Origin: CAYJII01 sp964370225
Lineage (GTDB): Bacteria > Bacillota > Clostridia > Oscillospirales > Ruminococcaceae
Assembly: GCA_964370225.1 (NCBI GenBank)
Contig: CAYJII010000053.1
Span: forward strand, 1-11,801
Direction of reading: 5' to 3'
Length of the DNA: 11,801 bases
The translations under genes and the position numbers were made by a program. Of this stretch, positions 1-5,578 are shown one piece after another. Each line of letters opens with the position of its first letter. The first letter of the stretch is position 1. The notes under the pieces are model-generated. The model did not search any database and was not told the DNA's origin. It saw only the letters and a list, made by a program, of their open reading frames with translations.

Positions 1-85
1 GCTTGCGGTTGCGTCGGTTGAATGTTATTGTCTTGCGGAGTGAATTCGTTATTCATCTAGAACCTCTTTCATTAGTAATTTATTG

Positions 86-1018
86 TTATTTTAGCTTAAT
101 AAACTCTTGTATAAGCGAAGTCGGCGGAATCATTTCCCTGCCCATTGTCGGGAAGTGGCTTATCCCATTAATCAGCCTTTCTATAGTATCAGCATATTCG
201 CTATTCTCTTTTGCTTGCTCCAAAGTTTGCGTAAACAACTGATTGTATAGTCCTGGTTCAAAATAATGAGTTGTATTAATATGATAATCGGCATTATCCC
301 TGAACGGGTGTATATATAATGCCTCGCCTTTACGAACGTATTCCCACATATTAAGCGTATCTTCTATCGCAGTTTTTCTGTGCACGGAATCTCTCAGTGC
401 GCGACGGATTAAGCGCAAATCTTTTGCAGCGAGAATAATATCGCCATTTGGTGCGACAAAGTCGCTATGCACGCTGACATACACTCTAAAAATTTTATCT
501 TCGTCTATATTTTTTGATAGCTCTGGGTTTAGCGCATGTATCCCCTCGAGCACTAGATAGCTATTGTGGTCGTGCATGGAAACTTCAATCGTCTTATCCG
601 CTCTCACCTTATGATGGAAGTCATACACGGGGAAATGAGCAGTTTTATCTTTGGACAAGCTGCCCATCACCATATCAAAATGCTCTAAATCAAGGCTATC
701 GATAATCTCATAATTTTTTTGGCCATCTTCCCACAAAGGCATGTCGTCCTGTGCTTTATAAAAATTATCAAGCGACACTCGATTTGCGTTTTTCCCAAGC
801 CCCTCTAGCAAATTAACAAGCTTTTTTGCAGTGGTGGTTTTACCTGATGAAGATGGACCTGTTAAAAGGATTATATTTTTCTCGTTTTGGATAATCATTT
901 TACACAAAGTAGTAAGCTTTGAATCAAAATTATTTTCCGCATCCAATACTAAAATTTCTGGTTTTTTTGTGATAAGATTTGAGCTGTTGATTTTAGTCAT
1001 CCTCGAATTATATTTCAT
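86..1018 (-). CDS. Uridine kinase-like nucleoside kinase (PRK/URK family), stand-alone kinase domain
   Basis: Seen: a 310-residue protein with Walker A GPSSSGKTT (residues 54-62), the SLDNFY segment with an acidic residue at 84, LVLEGIHALN (155-164) as the Walker B-like strand, the basic DLRLIRRALRD stretch (200-210) and a C-terminal IPPTSLIQEFI (297-307). These are features of the phosphoribulokinase/uridine kinase P-loop family, which transfers ATP phosphate to uridine or a related nucleoside in the cytoplasm. The C-terminal third resembles the kinase half of the roughly 550-residue clostridial 'nucleoside kinases', but the N-terminal TGS/tRNA-synthetase-like half of those proteins is missing here; only about 45 residues precede the P-loop region. 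The start at 1018 is chosen because AAGGAG (1035-1030) lies 11 bases upstream; Met7 would be too far from it. It is divergent from ylxM-ffh and has its own promoter. The substrate is inferred, not proven. Confidence 0.85.
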   Translation of the reverse strand: MKYNSRMTKINSSNLITKKPEILVLDAENNFDSKLTTLCKMIIQNEKNIILLTGPSSSGKTTTAKKLVNLLEGLGKNANRVSLDNFYKAQDDMPLWEDGQKNYEIIDSLDLEHFDMVMGSLSKDKTAHFPVYDFHHKVRADKTIEVSMHDHNSYLVLEGIHALNPELSKNIDEDKIFRVYVSVHSDFVAPNGDIILAAKDLRLIRRALRDSVHRKTAIEDTLNMWEYVRKGEALYIHPFRDNADYHINTTHYFEPGLYNQLFTQTLEQAKENSEYADTIERLINGISHFPTMGREMIPPTSLIQEFIKLK

Positions 1019-1040
1019 GCCTAGCCCCTCTCCTTTTTAC

Positions 1041-1071
1041 CGCTATAAATAGCGCAAGAAAAATTTTTCTT
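1041..1071 (-). repeat. Two adjacent palindromes in the kinase leader
   Basis: Positions 1041-1054 form CGCTAT-AA-ATAGCG, a perfect 6-bp inverted repeat. Positions 1056-1071 form a perfect 16-base palindrome (AAGAAAAA followed by TTTTTCTT). They are one base apart and both lie inside the predicted leader of the kinase mRNA; the first ends 5 bases upstream of the AAGGAG ribosome binding site. They could be mRNA hairpins that affect ribosome access or stability, or protein-binding sites. The function is unknown. Confidence 0.6.
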
Positions 1072-1110
1072 ATTTGCCTACATATATAAATAAGTATATA
1101 CATACCTTTT

Positions 1111-1139
1111 AGTATAATATAATCCAAAATTAATGTCAA
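1111..1139 (-). promoter_or_regulatory. Sigma-A promoter of the nucleoside kinase gene
   Basis: On the minus strand there is a perfect -35 TTGACA (1139-1134), a 17-base spacer, and a -10 TATACT (1116-1111, 5 of 6). It would start transcription near 1104, leaving a leader of about 85 nucleotides before the kinase start codon. Confidence 0.75.
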
Positions 1140-1175
1140 CAAAATATAGGTGCATTTTTTGACTAAAAAGTAAAA

Positions 1176-1197
1176 TGTCAAGAAAAAACACTTGACA
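1176..1197. repeat. Inverted repeat overlapping the ylxM-ffh -35 box
   Basis: TGTCAAG (1176-1182) and CTTGACA (1191-1197) are perfect 7-base inverted arms separated by 8 A-rich bases. The right arm contains the -35 hexamer of the ylxM-ffh promoter. It may be an operator, or a by-product of -35-like hexamers in both orientations in a divergent control region. Confidence 0.5.
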
Positions 1198-1220
1198 GAC
1201 AACCTGGTTATATGTATAAT
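1192..1220 (+). promoter_or_regulatory. Consensus sigma-A promoter of the ylxM-ffh operon
   Basis: TTGACA (1192-1197), a 17-base spacer and TATAAT (1215-1220): all 12 consensus bases match with ideal spacing. Transcription should start near 1227, giving a leader of about 50 nucleotides before ylxM. A promoter this strong fits the demand for signal recognition particle and ribosomal protein genes. Confidence 0.9.
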
Positions 1221-1275
1221 ATAACTTGTGAATATACGCAGAAAAATATTATGATGTAAAAAGGGGCTTTATTTA

Positions 1276-1647
1276 ATGGCAAAAAACATGGAAATTGCGA
1301 TTTTGCTTGACTTTTATGGCGAGCTGTTGACCTCGAAGCAATTCGATGTGATTGACCTTTACTACAATGAAGATTTGTCTTTAGGCGAAATTGCCCAACA
1401 TCAACAGATTTCAAGGCAAGGTGTGCTTGATAGCATACAGCGTGCAGAGATTTTGTTAAACGAGTTTGAAGAAAAGCTCTGTATGCTAAAAAAATACCGC
1501 GAGAGCCGCGAAATATTTAATAGCATTTTAGCTTTATCCGAACAAATTCACATGACCAGTCATAAATACAATTATTCGACTGTGATTATTAATAATTCTA
1601 AGAAATTAGTCGAAATTGCAAAAGAGCAATTGAGCGAAGAAGAATAA
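1276..1647 (+). CDS. ylxM: YlxM family helix-turn-helix protein, SRP-associated
   Basis: A 123-residue protein that matches the YlxM/UPF0122 family in length and position directly before ffh. An N-terminal helix-turn-helix resembling sigma factor region 4 is visible at residues 35-58 (SLGEIAQHQQISRQGVLDSI). The rest is helical and charged, ending in EEE. Family knowledge: YlxM proteins accompany Ffh in Firmicutes and have been reported in streptococci to affect signal recognition particle GTPase function; DNA binding is suggested only by the fold. The start at 1276 follows AAGGGG (1261-1266) with a 9-base spacer. It is first in the operon after the consensus promoter, and ffh starts 32 bases after its stop, so the two are co-transcribed. 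The family assignment is firm; the molecular role is less so. Confidence 0.92.
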   Translation: MAKNMEIAILLDFYGELLTSKQFDVIDLYYNEDLSLGEIAQHQQISRQGVLDSIQRAEILLNEFEEKLCMLKKYRESREIFNSILALSEQIHMTSHKYNYSTVIINNSKKLVEIAKEQLSEEE

Positions 1648-1679
1648 ATTACTAAAACTTTAGTATACGGAGGAATAAG

Positions 1680-3029
1680 ATGGCTTTTGAAGGATTATCC
1701 GAAAAGCTTTCCGCGGCGTTTAAGAAATTGCGCTCAAAGGGAAAACTGACCGAAGATGACATAAAAGTCGCGATGCGAGAAGTTCGCTTGGCTTTGCTTG
1801 AAGCCGATGTTAACTATAAAGTTGTTAAAGATTTTGTTAAAAGCGTTAGTGAGAGAAGTGTCGGTGTTGAGGTGCTACAAAGCTTGACTCCAGCACAACA
1901 AGTTATCAAAATCGTTAACGAAGAACTCTGCTCCTTGATGGGTAGCGAAAATGCAAAAATTAATATGCCATCAAAACCACCATGTATAATCATGATGTGT
2001 GGTTTGCAAGGTAGCGGTAAGACAACTCATTCCGCTAAACTTGGTAAATACTTTAAATCTAAAGGGCACAGACCACTTTTGGTAGCTTGTGACATTTATC
2101 GTCCAGCGGCTATCGACCAGCTTAAAGTTGTTGGTGGGCAAGTTGATGTTCCTGTATTTGAAATGGGACAAATCGACCCTGTTACTATCGCACAAAATGC
2201 AGTTTCTCACGCAAAAGACCATGGTAACGACATTGTTATTATAGATACCGCGGGTCGTTTGCATATTGACGAGGAGCTTATGGGCGAGCTTTTAAACATA
2301 AAAGGAAATGTTTCTCCAAACGAAATTTTACTCGTAGTCGACTCCATGACTGGACAAGATGCTGTAAACGTGGCAGAAAGCTTTAATGAAACACTCGGAA
2401 TTGACGGTGTTATCCTCACAAAGCTTGATGGTGATACCAGAGGCGGTGCGGCACTTAGCGTACTAGCTGTTACTGGAAAACCTGTTAAATTTGCGGGAAC
2501 TGGTGAAAAGCTTGATGATCTTGAGATGTTTTATCCAGAGAGAATGGCATCAAGAATTCTAGGAATGGGCGATGTGCTCACTTTAATTGAGAGAGCGCAA
2601 GACAATATAGACGAGCAGTCCACTAAAGATATGGTGGCAAAGCTTCAAGAGAACAAGTTTAACATGAACGATTTGCTAGAGCAGATGCAGCAAGTTAAAA
2701 AAATGGGCTCACTTAGACAAATCATCGGCATGATACCGGGTGCCAATAAAATAAAAGACGAGGATATCGACGACAAGCAACTTGTACGAGTTGAAGCGCT
2801 GATAACTTCGATGACTAAAAAAGAACGCGAAAACCCCAAAATCATCAATCCGTCCAGAAAGCGTAGGATTGCCGCAGGTAGTGGCATGAAAGTTGAGGAC
2901 GTCAACCGTTTGCTAAAGCAATTTGAGCAAATGCAAAAAATGATGAAACAATTAGGTGGAATGGGCAAAAACGGCAAGAAAAAACGTCGTGGTTTCCCTC
3001 TTATGAATAATATGCCACCACTTCAGTAG
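1680..3029 (+). CDS. ffh: Signal recognition particle protein Ffh (SRP54 GTPase)
   Basis: Ffh binds 4.5S/SRP RNA and the signal sequences of nascent membrane and secreted proteins, and docks with the receptor FtsY through paired GTPase domains. All parts are present in 449 residues, the usual length. They are the N helical domain (1-95), the G domain with G1 GLQGSGKT (108-115), DIYRPAA (138-144), G3 DTAGR (189-193), G4 TKLDGD (247-252) and the closing FAGTGEKLDDLE (271-282), and then the methionine-rich M domain. The RNA-binding SRKRRIAAGSG motif lies at 392-402, followed by a Met/Lys-rich tail. GGAGG (1669-1673) sits 6 bases before the ATG. No terminator is seen before rpsP, 102 bases downstream, so read-through into rpsP is likely. 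Nothing is missing or odd. Confidence 0.98.
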   Translation: MAFEGLSEKLSAAFKKLRSKGKLTEDDIKVAMREVRLALLEADVNYKVVKDFVKSVSERSVGVEVLQSLTPAQQVIKIVNEELCSLMGSENAKINMPSKPPCIIMMCGLQGSGKTTHSAKLGKYFKSKGHRPLLVACDIYRPAAIDQLKVVGGQVDVPVFEMGQIDPVTIAQNAVSHAKDHGNDIVIIDTAGRLHIDEELMGELLNIKGNVSPNEILLVVDSMTGQDAVNVAESFNETLGIDGVILTKLDGDTRGGAALSVLAVTGKPVKFAGTGEKLDDLEMFYPERMASRILGMGDVLTLIERAQDNIDEQSTKDMVAKLQENKFNMNDLLEQMQQVKKMGSLRQIIGMIPGANKIKDEDIDDKQLVRVEALITSMTKKERENPKIINPSRKRRIAAGSGMKVEDVNRLLKQFEQMQKMMKQLGGMGKNGKKKRRGFPLMNNMPPLQ

Positions 3030-3117
3030 TGCTTTTACGTATCGCCTATTTGGTAAAAATTTTAGCTTATTAAAGTTGTTTTTTACGGCGAACTGTAAAT
3101 AAAAATAACGTTTTATT

Positions 3118-3125
3118 AGGAGGTG
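3118..3125 (+). promoter_or_regulatory. Ribosome binding site deciding the rpsP start
   Basis: AGGAGGTG (3118-3125) is a near-perfect Shine-Dalgarno sequence 6 bases before ATG 3132. An in-frame GTG at 3123 lies inside it, so that GTG cannot be the start. Confidence 0.85.
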
Positions 3126-3131
3126 ACAGTT

Positions 3132-3380
3132 ATGGCTGTTAAAATCAGATTACGTAGAATGGGTGCTAAAAAAGCTCCTTTTTACCGCATTGTAGTTGCA
3201 GATTCAAGATTTCCAAGGGACGGAAGATTTATCGAAGAAATAGGTTACTATGACCCTACAAAAAATCCTTCCATATTCAAAATTGATGCAGAAAAAGCTC
3301 AAAAATGGATTGCTAACGGAGCTCAACCAACAGATACAGTAAAGAAACTAATGAAAAATACCGCTTCACCACAAGAATAG
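3132..3380 (+). CDS. rpsP: 30S ribosomal protein bS16
   Basis: An 82-residue protein starting MAVKIRLRRMGAKKAPFYR, the typical bS16 N-terminus, followed by IVVADSRFPRDGRFIEEIGYYDP, which is diagnostic of the family. bS16 binds 16S rRNA early in 30S assembly. Family lengths run from about 80 to 90, so the gene is complete. The start is placed at the ATG at 3132; the open frame can be read from a GTG at 3123, but that codon is part of the Shine-Dalgarno sequence. The gene follows ffh without a visible terminator and is followed after 12 bases by khpA. Its context (ffh, rpsP, khpA, rimM, trmD) is standard for Firmicutes. Confidence 0.97.
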   Translation: MAVKIRLRRMGAKKAPFYRIVVADSRFPRDGRFIEEIGYYDPTKNPSIFKIDAEKAQKWIANGAQPTDTVKKLMKNTASPQE

Positions 3381-3384
3381 AGGT
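3379..3384 (+). promoter_or_regulatory. Ribosome binding site deciding the khpA start
   Basis: AGAGGT overlaps the last bases of the rpsP stop codon. Its GAGG core lies 9 bases before ATG 3393 but only 3 bases before the in-frame ATG at 3387, which favours 3393 as the start. Confidence 0.6.
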
Positions 3385-3392
3385 AAATGCTG

Positions 3393-3626
3393 ATGAAAGA
3401 ATTGCTGGAAACTATCGCTAAAGGACTTGTTGAAGACAAAGACTCTGTAGAAGTAACAGTTGATGACATAAACGAGGATGGTATCGTTGTGTACCACCTT
3501 AAAGTAGCGTCAGATGATATGGGACGAATTATTGGTAAACAAGGACGTATAGCGAAAGCTATCAGAGCGGTAATGCGAGCATGTGCCAGCAAAACCGAGC
3601 AAAAGATAGCTGTGGAAATCGACTAA
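3393..3626 (+). CDS. khpA: KH-domain RNA-binding protein KhpA
   Basis: A 77-residue protein consisting of one KH domain. The RNA-binding GXXG loop is visible as IIGKQG (46-51), followed by RIAKAIRAVMRA. The opening MKELLETIAKGLVED is typical of the YlqC/KhpA family. Family knowledge: KhpA pairs with KhpB (Jag/EloR) in Gram-positive bacteria to bind RNA, and affects cell elongation and small-RNA biology. The start at 3393 is preferred to 3387, which would add two residues, because of ribosome binding site spacing and family N-termini. It sits between rpsP (12-base gap) and an intrinsic terminator 4 bases after its stop, making it the last gene of the ylxM-ffh-rpsP-khpA unit. KhpB is not in the window. 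Confidence 0.93.
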   Translation: MKELLETIAKGLVEDKDSVEVTVDDINEDGIVVYHLKVASDDMGRIIGKQGRIAKAIRAVMRACASKTEQKIAVEID

Positions 3627-3629
3627 GAC

Positions 3630-3658
3630 TTAGGGGAGCTTATGCTTCCCTAATTTTT
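3630..3658 (+). terminator. Intrinsic terminator after khpA
   Basis: TTAGGGGAGC (3630-3639) pairs with GCTTCCCTAA (3644-3653) over 10 pairs, one of them G-T, around a TTAT loop and followed by TTTTT (3654-3658). This is a complete rho-independent terminator lying between khpA and rimM, genes that are usually co-transcribed. Confidence 0.9.
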
Positions 3659-3705
3659 GTGGGGCAAATAATTATTTTTATTTTATTGTATAAGCGAGAG
3701 ATATT

Positions 3706-4224
3706 ATGAAAAAAATGTATTTACAGGCAGGAAAAATAACTACCACTCATGGGATAAAAGGCGATGTTCGTGTCATGGTTTTGTGTGACTCTCCCGAACT
3801 TTTTTGCGAGTTCGATAGTTTTTACACAGACGACAAGGGACGCAACACCATTGAAGTGGAAAAAGCACGTGTGCAAAAAAATATTGTTGTCGCAAAGTTT
3901 GCTGGTATCGAGTCAATTGAAATGGCTCAAGCTATCCGTAACACGACACTGTATATTCACAGGGATGACTTAAGCCTTGATTCAGACACTTATTATATCG
4001 AAGATATTATAGGCTGTACTGTCGTTAATTTTGACGATGAGAGCATTGTTTATGGAAAGATTGTCGACGTCACTCAAACTGGCGCACATGATGTTTATCA
4101 CATCAAAAATAGCAAGGGCAAACTATTGCTTGCACCCGCTATTGAGCAAGTGGTGAAGCATACAGACATTGACAGCGAAATTATCAAGATTATTCCGCTA
4201 GAGGGTCTTTTCGATGAGGATTGA
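3706..4224 (+). CDS. rimM: Ribosome maturation factor RimM (16S rRNA processing)
   Basis: RimM binds uS19 and helps mature the 3' domain (head) of the 30S subunit. The 172-residue length is normal. The N-terminal RimM domain (about 5-86) begins LQAGKITTTHGIKGDVRV, the family signature. The C-terminal PRC-barrel domain (about 95-168) has YYIEDIIGC, TQTGAHDVYHI and LLLAPAIEQVV followed by IIPLEGLFDED. The start at 3706 has a weak upstream GAGAG 5 bases away; Met4 (3715) is a possible alternative. The gene lies downstream of the khpA terminator, and I find no convincing promoter in the 47-base gap, so it may depend on read-through. The last 11 bases overlap the start of trmD, indicating translational coupling. 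Confidence 0.95.
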   Translation: MKKMYLQAGKITTTHGIKGDVRVMVLCDSPELFCEFDSFYTDDKGRNTIEVEKARVQKNIVVAKFAGIESIEMAQAIRNTTLYIHRDDLSLDSDTYYIEDIIGCTVVNFDDESIVYGKIVDVTQTGAHDVYHIKNSKGKLLLAPAIEQVVKHTDIDSEIIKIIPLEGLFDED

Positions 4225-4924
4225 TATTGCGACCTTGTTCCCCGATATGTGCGATAACGCGCTGAGCGAAAGTATTATCGGTAGAGCTAGGAAAAACGGT
4301 TTAATAGAAATTCATACGCATAACATTAGGGATTACTCTGAAGACAAGCACAGACGCGTGGACGACACTCCATATGGCGGAGGAATGGGCATGGTGATGA
4401 AAGCCGACCCGATTTATAAATGCTATCTTGATGTCGTGCAAATGCTTGGTGGAAAGAAACCTCATGTAATTTATATGTCACCGCAGGGCGAAGTGCTAAG
4501 ACAAGAGAAATGCAAGTCGTTGCTTTTGCACGAGAATGTATTTATTTTGTGTGGGCATTACGAGGGTGTAGACGAGAGAATTATCGAGAAAATTGTCGAT
4601 GAAGAAATTTCGATTGGCGATTATGTTTTAACTGGTGGCGAACTCGCTGCAATGGTGCTAGTAGATAGTGTGGCAAGACTGTGTGATGGAGTGCTCTCAG
4701 ACAATGTTTGTTTTGAGGATGAAAGCCATTATAGCGGACTGCTTGAATACCCACAATATACCCGACCTGAAACATGGGAAGAGAGCGAAGTTCCAAAGGT
4801 TCTTTTGTCAGGACATCATGCTAATATAAACGCATGGAGACATGAAAAATCATTGGAGCGTACAAAAGAAAAACGCCCCGATATGTATGGTAATTATTTA
4901 ATAAAAAGCCATGATGATAAATGA
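4214..4924 (+). CDS. trmD: tRNA (guanine-N1)-methyltransferase TrmD
   Basis: TrmD methylates G37 of tRNAs that read CNN and some other codons, using S-adenosylmethionine, and so prevents +1 frameshifting; it acts as a homodimer. The SPOUT trefoil-knot motifs are all present in 236 residues: RRVDDTPYGGGMGMVM (48-63), MSPQG (88-92), CGHYEGVDER (113-122), ISIGDYVLTGGE (132-143) and LLEYPQYTRPE (176-186), followed by the C-terminal VLLSGHHANI. The catalytic acid region around 169-171 reads DES, where the E. coli enzyme has DS; an alignment is needed to say which residue is the base. GAGGG (4201-4205), inside rimM, is its ribosome binding site, and the genes overlap by 11 bases. rplS does not follow it. 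Confidence 0.96.
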   Translation: MRIDIATLFPDMCDNALSESIIGRARKNGLIEIHTHNIRDYSEDKHRRVDDTPYGGGMGMVMKADPIYKCYLDVVQMLGGKKPHVIYMSPQGEVLRQEKCKSLLLHENVFILCGHYEGVDERIIEKIVDEEISIGDYVLTGGELAAMVLVDSVARLCDGVLSDNVCFEDESHYSGLLEYPQYTRPETWEESEVPKVLLSGHHANINAWRHEKSLERTKEKRPDMYGNYLIKSHDDK

Positions 4925-4943
4925 TGTTGAAAACAAATATAGA

Positions 4944-4996
4944 ACATGTTCAATTAAGTTAAAATTTTATATTAAAATTACACAATTGAAATATGT
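4944..4996. repeat. AT-rich nested inverted repeat between trmD and ptsH
   Basis: Outer arms TTCAATT (4949-4955) and AATTGAA (4984-4990) enclose a second perfect repeat, AATTTTA (4963-4969) and TAAAATT (4973-4979). ACAT (4944-4947) and ATGT (4993-4996) extend the outer stem across a small internal loop. There is no GC-rich stem and no T-run after it, so it is at best a weak terminator for trmD. It could also be a protein-binding site. It is upstream of the ptsH promoter and does not overlap it. Confidence 0.5.
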
Positions 4997-5044
4997 GAAA
5001 AGCTCAGAAAAATTAGATAATCAACTGAAAAATGCTTTTACACA

Positions 5045-5073
5045 TTGACGTAAAAAAAATTTCATTATATAAT
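5045..5073 (+). promoter_or_regulatory. Sigma-A promoter of ptsH
   Basis: TTGACG (5045-5050), a 17-base spacer and TATAAT (5068-5073): 11 of 12 consensus bases. Transcription should begin near 5080, giving a leader of about 55 nucleotides that starts with a stem-loop. The HPr gene is therefore not simply the tail of the trmD operon. Confidence 0.88.
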
Positions 5074-5086
5074 AAAGATAGATGAC

Positions 5087-5107
5087 AGTGTTGCACATTG
5101 TAACACT
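5087..5107 (+). promoter_or_regulatory. Stem-loop at the 5' end of the ptsH leader
   Basis: AGTGTTGC (5087-5094) pairs with GTAACACT (5100-5107), eight pairs with one G-T, around an ACATT loop. It begins about 7 bases into the predicted transcript and 16 bases before the ribosome binding site. It may protect the mRNA 5' end or act as an operator; neither is shown. Confidence 0.5.
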
Positions 5108-5135
5108 AAATTCTAATTTGGTGAGGAGAAGAAAT

Positions 5136-5399
5136 ATGCACGTAAAAGATGTAGATGTACAAAACCAAGTGGGATTACATGCTAGACCCGCAACTTTCTT
5201 CATTCAAAAGGCAAACGAGTTCAAATCTTCAATTTGGGTTGAAAAGGAAGAGCGCAGAGTTAATGCAAAGAGTCTTTTGGGTGTACTATCATTGGGAATC
5301 GTAGGCGGTACAGGGATAAAAATTATCGCTGACGGTGCGGATGAACAAGAAGCTGTAGAGGGATTAGTTAAGTTAGTCGAATCCGGTTTTGCAGAATAA
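5136..5399 (+). CDS. ptsH: HPr phosphocarrier protein of the PTS
   Basis: HPr passes phosphate from Enzyme I to the sugar-specific EIIA proteins in the cytoplasm, and in Firmicutes its Ser46-phosphorylated form is the co-repressor of CcpA. The 87-residue protein has the active-site motif GLHARPAT with His15 and Arg17, and the regulatory motif NAKSLLGVLSLG with Ser46. The presence of His15 argues against Crh, which lacks it. The start at 5136 is fixed by GAGGAG (5123-5128) seven bases upstream and by the family N-terminus; upstream in-frame starts reach into the promoter region. It stands alone with its own promoter and a strong terminator; no ptsI is next to it, so it may be one of several HPr paralogues. 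The kinase that would modify Ser46 is not in the window. Confidence 0.93.
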   Translation: MHVKDVDVQNQVGLHARPATFFIQKANEFKSSIWVEKEERRVNAKSLLGVLSLGIVGGTGIKIIADGADEQEAVEGLVKLVESGFAE

Positions 5400-5415
5400 T
5401 TAAACAATGATGATT

Positions 5416-5452
5416 GGCGCTTGCTTTTTATAAAGCAAGCGTCTTATTTTTT
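5416..5452 (+). terminator. Intrinsic terminator after ptsH
   Basis: GGCGCTTGCTTT (5416-5427) pairs with AAAGCAAGCGTC (5432-5443), 12 pairs with one G-T, around a TTAT loop and followed by the T-rich run TTATTTTTT (5444-5452). It is a strong rho-independent terminator that separates ptsH from the next gene. Confidence 0.92.
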
Positions 5453-5516
5453 GCATATAGTCGCATTTTGCCAAAAACATTGGTTAGTATTACCCCCTTT
5501 TTTTGACAATGATTTC

Positions 5517-5545
5517 TTGTATTATTTTTTGCAATATGGTAAAAT
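5517..5545 (+). promoter_or_regulatory. Probable extended -10 promoter of the GGDEF-EAL gene
   Basis: A weak -35 TTGTAT (5517-5522), a 17-base spacer and -10 TAAAAT (5540-5545) preceded by TGG (5537-5539), which gives a TGn extended -10. Start of transcription would be near 5551. A better -35 match, TTGACA at 5503-5508, has no -10 at the right distance. Confidence 0.55.
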
Positions 5546-5551
5546 ATAGTA

Positions 5552-5578
5552 GTGTAGTAGCGATATTATCGTCTACAC
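5552..5578 (+). promoter_or_regulatory. Stem-loop at the start of the GGDEF-EAL leader
   Basis: GTGTAG (5552-5557) pairs with CTACAC (5573-5578), and inside it GCGAT (5560-5564) pairs with ATCGT (5568-5572, one G-T), with a two-base TA bulge and an ATT loop. It starts right at the predicted transcription start, about 40 bases before the ribosome binding site. It is not a cyclic-di-GMP riboswitch by sequence or size. It may be a 5'-protecting hairpin or an operator. Confidence 0.5.

Noticed and set aside
3..242. Plus-strand open frame at the window edge
   Set aside because: It overlaps the end of the kinase gene on the other strand, has no ribosome binding site, and resembles nothing recognisable.
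1113..1123. Tandem TATAAT hexamers on the plus strand
   Set aside because: No -35 box lies at a suitable distance upstream. The region is explained by the minus-strand -10 and general AT-richness.
3123..3131. GTG start for rpsP three codons upstream
   Set aside because: That GTG is part of the Shine-Dalgarno sequence, and bS16 proteins start at MAVKIRL.
3660..3705. A dedicated rimM promoter using TATAAG at 3689-3694
   Set aside because: There is no -35 match at the right distance, and the start would fall only about 5 bases before the ATG.
4921..4962. A 13-codon open frame overlapping the trmD stop, considered as a remnant of rplS
   Set aside because: Only about six residues vaguely recall the bL19 N-terminus, and nothing similar follows in any frame. 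An essential gene would also have to exist elsewhere.
5136..5399. Assignment of the HPr-like protein as Crh
   Set aside because: Crh lacks the active-site histidine; His15 is present here in GLHARPAT.
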